From SCUN01 sp964343975 (GTDB lineage Bacteria > Acidobacteriota > Vicinamibacteria > Vicinamibacterales > SCN-69-37): DNA of 10,674 bases. The translations under genes and the position numbers were made by a program. The stretch spans positions 1-10,674 of the forward strand of contig CAYFLU010000107.1 of assembly GCA_964343975.1 (NCBI GenBank). Reading direction: 5' to 3'. Below, piece after piece: positions 7,838-10,674 of the stretch. The notes below the pieces were generated by a model. That model ran no database searches. It had not been told where the DNA came from and saw only the letters and a list, made by a program, of their open reading frames with translations. Position 1 is the first letter of the stretch, and the number at the start of each line of letters is the position of its first letter.

Positions 7838-7843
7838 TCGGTG

Positions 7844-7849
7844 TCTAAT
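7844..7849 (+). promoter_or_regulatory. Weak -10-like box 6 bp before the next ATG
   Basis: TCTAAT stands exactly 6 bases before the ATG at 7856, the same spacing as at two other genes in the window. It lacks the A usually required at position 2, so the match is weaker. No Shine-Dalgarno is visible here either. Confidence 0.25.
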
Positions 7850-7855
7850 TCCGCC

Positions 7856-9712
7856 ATGGGGATCCTGTTGGCGGCGCTGTTGTACCTGCAGGTGCCGGTA
7901 CCGCCGCGCCCGCAGGCGCCCGCCGCACCCGGTCTCGTGCAGGGGCCGGCGCGCGATCAACAGCAGCAGCGGCCGCCCGCCGTCGGCACGGGCGTGTTGT
8001 CGGGCACGGTCATCGCCGAGAATGGACAGGCCGTGCGCGGCGCGCGCGTGTCGCTCGGCGGCTCGCAGATCCCGCGCACCGTCACCACCGACCACTCGGG
8101 CGCCTTCACGTTCGAGAAACTCCCCGAGGGCCGCTACACGATCAGCGTGAGCAAGCCGCGCTATCTCGGTGGCAGCTACGGCCAGAAGCGGCCGGAACGG
8201 TCGGGCACGCCGATCCAACTCGCGAACGGCCAACAGCTGCGCGACCTGCGCATCACGCTCTTCGGCGCCGGCGTGATCACGGGCATGGTCACGAGCGAAG
8301 ACGGCGAGCCGGTGCAGAACGCCAACGTGCGCGCGATGCGCTACGGCATGCAGAGCGGCGTGCGGCGGTTGCAGATGAGCGGCTCGGCGCAGACCGACGA
8401 CCGCGGGCAGTACCGCATCTTCGGCCTTTCGCCCGGCGACTACATCATCGCTGCCACGTCGACGCAAAACGAGGGCGGGCAGCTGTCGGACGCGATGGTG
8501 CAGGCGCTCGAGAAAGCGGCGGTCGCAGCCGCGGCCTCCGGGCAGCCGTTCTCGTTTTCACTCAACAACAATCAGCTGAAGTTGCCGAGCGGTGAAACGA
8601 TCGACATGCCGGCGCCGGTGTCGTATGCGCCGACGTATTACCCCGGTGCGACTACCGCCGCCACGGCCACGATGGTGGCGGTGCGTGGCGGCGAAGAGCG
8701 CCCGGCGGTCGACATCACGCTGATGAAAGTGCAGACGGTGTCGATCTCGGGCTCGGTGTTGTCGCCGGGCGGTGCGCTCCCGCAGGGCGTGTCGATCCAG
8801 ATTCAATCGAATGACGACGCGGGCGTGAACGTGCCGCTGCCTGGCACGAGCGTGCAACCCGATGGCCGCTTCACGCTGCGCGGTGTGCCGCCGGGGCAAT
8901 ACGTGATCGTCGCGCGCGCGAGCACCACAGTGCGCACGCCGGCGCCGGCCGTTCGCGCCAATCTGCCGGAAGGGGCCGCTGGGCCCGTCGCCGGAATGCA
9001 GGTGACCACGCTGATGGGCCGCGTGCCCGTGTCGGTGGCCGGTCAGCCCATCACGGATCTTCTCATCACGCTCGACGCCGGTCGCTCAGTGAGCGGCCGC
9101 GTGACCTTTGTCGGCGCTGCACCCGATCTGACGAAAGTGCGCATGACCGCGTCGCTGCAGATGATGCAGACCGCCAGCACGATGGGGTTGCCGTCGCCGC
9201 AAGCCGTGCCGGTGGACGCGGACGGCAGCTTCAAGATCAACGGCATGATGCCGGGGCGGTACATCCTGCGCGTGGGCGGCGGCGCGAACGTGCAGCTGTA
9301 TTCGTCGATGGTGGGCGGGCGCGACTCGCTCGACTATCCGTTCGAGGTGGAGCACGAGGACATCACCGGCGCCCTCGTGACGATGGGGCCCGCGAAGCCG
9401 TTTGCGGAAGTGACGGGACTCGTGCGTGACGAGGACGGCAAGCCGGTGAGCGACTACACGCTCGTGTTCTTCAGTGCCGATCCGCTGTTCTGGCAGGCGA
9501 ATTCCCGGCGTGTGACGACGTCGCGGCCCGGCACCGACGGCCGGTATCAGATGCGCGGCATGCCGCCGGGCGACTATCTGCTCGCCGCCGTCAGCGATCT
9601 CGAACCCGGGCAGCAGTTCGATCCGGAGTTCCTGCGCTCGCTCGTCGGCGCATCGACCCGCATGAGCGTGGCCGAGGGGGCCAAGCTCACGCAGGATCTG
9701 CGTATTCGGTGA
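7856..9712 (+). CDS. Secreted protein of repeated carboxypeptidase regulatory-like domains
   Basis: The 618-residue protein has a short hydrophobic N-terminus (GILLAALLYLQV, a poor signal peptide without a positive n-region), a Pro/Gln-rich linker (about 14-45) and about five transthyretin-like CarboxypepD_reg modules. The modules begin near Val47 (SGTVIAENGQAVRGARV), Val140 (TGMVTSEDGEPVQNANV), Ser296 (SISGSVLSPGG), Val416 (SGRVTFVG) and Val519 (TGLVRDEDGKPVSDYTL). Each carries the typical late motif in the form G.Y...GLPPGDY or close variants (for example GRYQMRGMPPGDYLLAAV). These folds usually mediate binding or act as scaffolds outside the membrane. No peptidase domain or TonB-dependent barrel follows, so this is a stand-alone repeat protein, a type expanded in Acidobacteriota. 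ATG 7856 is preferred; an in-frame GTG at 7841 would add five residues. A hairpin follows the stop. Confidence 0.82.
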   Translation: MGILLAALLYLQVPVPPRPQAPAAPGLVQGPARDQQQQRPPAVGTGVLSGTVIAENGQAVRGARVSLGGSQIPRTVTTDHSGAFTFEKLPEGRYTISVSKPRYLGGSYGQKRPERSGTPIQLANGQQLRDLRITLFGAGVITGMVTSEDGEPVQNANVRAMRYGMQSGVRRLQMSGSAQTDDRGQYRIFGLSPGDYIIAATSTQNEGGQLSDAMVQALEKAAVAAAASGQPFSFSLNNNQLKLPSGETIDMPAPVSYAPTYYPGATTAATATMVAVRGGEERPAVDITLMKVQTVSISGSVLSPGGALPQGVSIQIQSNDDAGVNVPLPGTSVQPDGRFTLRGVPPGQYVIVARASTTVRTPAPAVRANLPEGAAGPVAGMQVTTLMGRVPVSVAGQPITDLLITLDAGRSVSGRVTFVGAAPDLTKVRMTASLQMMQTASTMGLPSPQAVPVDADGSFKINGMMPGRYILRVGGGANVQLYSSMVGGRDSLDYPFEVEHEDITGALVTMGPAKPFAEVTGLVRDEDGKPVSDYTLVFFSADPLFWQANSRRVTTSRPGTDGRYQMRGMPPGDYLLAAVSDLEPGQQFDPEFLRSLVGASTRMSVAEGAKLTQDLRIR

Positions 9713-9716
9713 GGCA

Positions 9717-9738
9717 CCCGGGACCTAAAGGTCCCGGG
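9717..9738. terminator. Strong 9-bp hairpin between convergent genes
   Basis: CCCGGGACC (9717-9725) and GGTCCCGGG (9730-9738) are exact inverted copies around a TAAA loop. It lies 4 bp after one stop codon and 6 bp before the other gene's stop codon, so it could block read-through in both directions. No run of Ts follows on either strand, so it is not a standard intrinsic terminator. It may also be a copy of a dispersed small palindrome. Confidence 0.6.
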
Positions 9739-9744
9739 CTCCAG

Positions 9745-10674
9745 TTATTTCTCCGAGCCCAACCGCCAGGGCAGGTCGGCGATCACGTACGCCATCACGG
9801 CGATCGCCGCGGCGTTGTCGGCCGCCTGCTTCGGCGTGATGCGCTCGACCGTGTCGGCCGGCGTGTGGTGGATCTGGAAGTAGTTGGCTTCCGCCAGGTG
9901 CGAGAACATCGGAATGTTGCCGGCCGTCCCTGACGGACCGATGTCGGCGCCACCGCCGCCGTCACGCACCTTGTCGGCGCCGATGCCCTTCAGCAAGCTC
10001 GCGATTGCCGTCACCGTGGCCTTCGAGGCGGCCGGGCCCGTGTAGCCGAAGCCTTCCGGATCGAAGATGCCGCCGTCCGACTCGAGCATCATGATGTGGT
10101 CCTTCAGTTCGTCCTTGTGCGCATCGCGGTAGGCGGCGCCACCGCGGCCGCCGTTCTCTTCGTTCGTGAAGAGCACCACACGCACGGTGCGGCGCGGCGT
10201 AAGGCCGAGCGTCTTCATCAGCCGCACCGCTTCCCAGCCCACGATGCAACCGCCGGCGTCGTCACTCGCGCCCGCTCCCGGATCCCACGAGTCGAAGTGG
10301 CCGCCGAGCACGATCACTTCGTTCGGCAGTTCGCGGCCGCGGATTTCGCCGACCACGTTGTAGCTCTGGCTGTCGGGCTCGAAGTGCGCCTGCATCGAGA
10401 GGCGCATGCGGATCTTCACGCCGCGATCGGCGAGGCGCTGGAAGCGGTTCGCGTCTTCGGCCGGAATCGCCGCGGCGGGAATCTTCGGCGCGTCGTCGGT
10501 GTAGACCGTGCTGCCGGTGTGCGGCGTGCGCAGGCCCATCGGGCCCACGGAGCGCACGAGCGCGGCGATCGCGCCGACCTTCGCGGCGCGCGACGGGCCG
10601 GCGGTGCGGAACTGATTCGTCACGCCGTAGTTCACCCACTCGCCGTTGAAGAGCACGATCTTGCCCTTGATCTC
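9745..10674 (-). CDS. M28 family metallopeptidase, carboxypeptidase Q-like (5' part missing)
   Basis: The 309 readable residues are the C-terminal portion; the frame stays open to the window edge, so start and signal peptide lie outside. Numbering from the first visible residue, the PA-like insert covers about 1-60 (KGKIVLFNGEWVNYG), then the di-zinc peptidase domain. Its predicted metal ligands are His126 (GGHFDSWD), Asp138 (ASDDAGG), the Glu172-Glu173 pair (NEENGG, base plus ligand), Asp200 (ESDGG) and His269/270 (HHTPADT). The HFDSWDPG, WEAVRLMKTLGL and VVLFTNEENGG segments resemble human carboxypeptidase Q, from memory. It is probably an exported exopeptidase releasing amino acids from dipeptides or peptide N-/C-termini. 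All expected catalytic residues are present, so it looks active. It converges on the CarboxypepD_reg protein gene and shares the hairpin between them. Confidence 0.92.
   Translation of the reverse strand, partial: EIKGKIVLFNGEWVNYGVTNQFRTAGPSRAAKVGAIAALVRSVGPMGLRTPHTGSTVYTDDAPKIPAAAIPAEDANRFQRLADRGVKIRMRLSMQAHFEPDSQSYNVVGEIRGRELPNEVIVLGGHFDSWDPGAGASDDAGGCIVGWEAVRLMKTLGLTPRRTVRVVLFTNEENGGRGGAAYRDAHKDELKDHIMMLESDGGIFDPEGFGYTGPAASKATVTAIASLLKGIGADKVRDGGGGADIGPSGTAGNIPMFSHLAEANYFQIHHTPADTVERITPKQAADNAAAIAVMAYVIADLPWRLGSEK

Noticed and set aside
7061..8467. A 468-codon minus-strand open frame across yceI end, chaN-like gene and the gap
   Set aside because: It runs through 100 N and three well-supported plus-strand genes and its composition is antisense-like.

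Overview
The window is about 10.7 kb of uniformly GC-rich bacterial DNA with high GC at third codon positions, short gaps between genes and no RNA genes. The content resembles a soil or sediment Acidobacteriota genome of the Vicinamibacteria type: a secreted protein made of repeated carboxypeptidase-regulatory-like domains, a carboxypeptidase Q-like M28 peptidase, a ChaN-like protein, a YceI protein and small dispersed palindromic repeats. That placement is inferred from gene content and style, because no taxonomic marker is present. A run of exactly 100 N inside one gene shows this is a scaffolded draft or metagenome assembly.

Layout, left to right. (1) An aconitase-family hydratase (+) fills 1-2037, with the swivel domain ahead of the Fe-S catalytic domain. 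(2) A 91-bp inverted-repeat element built from 8-bp units sits between it and a convergent gene. (3) That gene (-, 2133-3479) is a class I methyltransferase behind a long Pro/Ala-rich, probably disordered N-terminus. (4) Divergent from it is a secreted beta-helix plus PA14 protein (+, 3534-5714), whose stop overlaps by 8 bp the start of (5) a TerC/YgdQ-type membrane protein (+, 5707-6426). (6) A near-consensus sigma-70 promoter with a palindrome at the predicted start site precedes a periplasmic YceI protein (+, 6492-7157). (7) A ChaN-like heme/iron protein (+, 7205-7816) is interrupted by the assembly gap. (8) A five-domain carboxypeptidase-regulatory-like secreted protein follows (+, 7856-9712). 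(9) A strong hairpin separates it from a convergent, truncated M28 peptidase (-, 9745 to beyond the right end).

Most products from 3534 onward act at or outside the cytoplasmic membrane: secreted beta-helix/PA14, TerC metal-transport family, YceI, ChaN, CarboxypepD_reg repeats and M28 peptidase. The only pair with sequence evidence for co-expression is beta-helix/PA14 plus TerC. No defence island, CRISPR, integrase, transposase or recognisable biosynthetic cluster is visible. The points most worth a second look are that overlapping pair, the regulatory palindrome in front of yceI, the recurring -10-like-box-to-start-codon spacing that suggests leaderless transcripts, and two kinds of small repeat, one inserted in frame in a protein linker and one abutting two stop codons.
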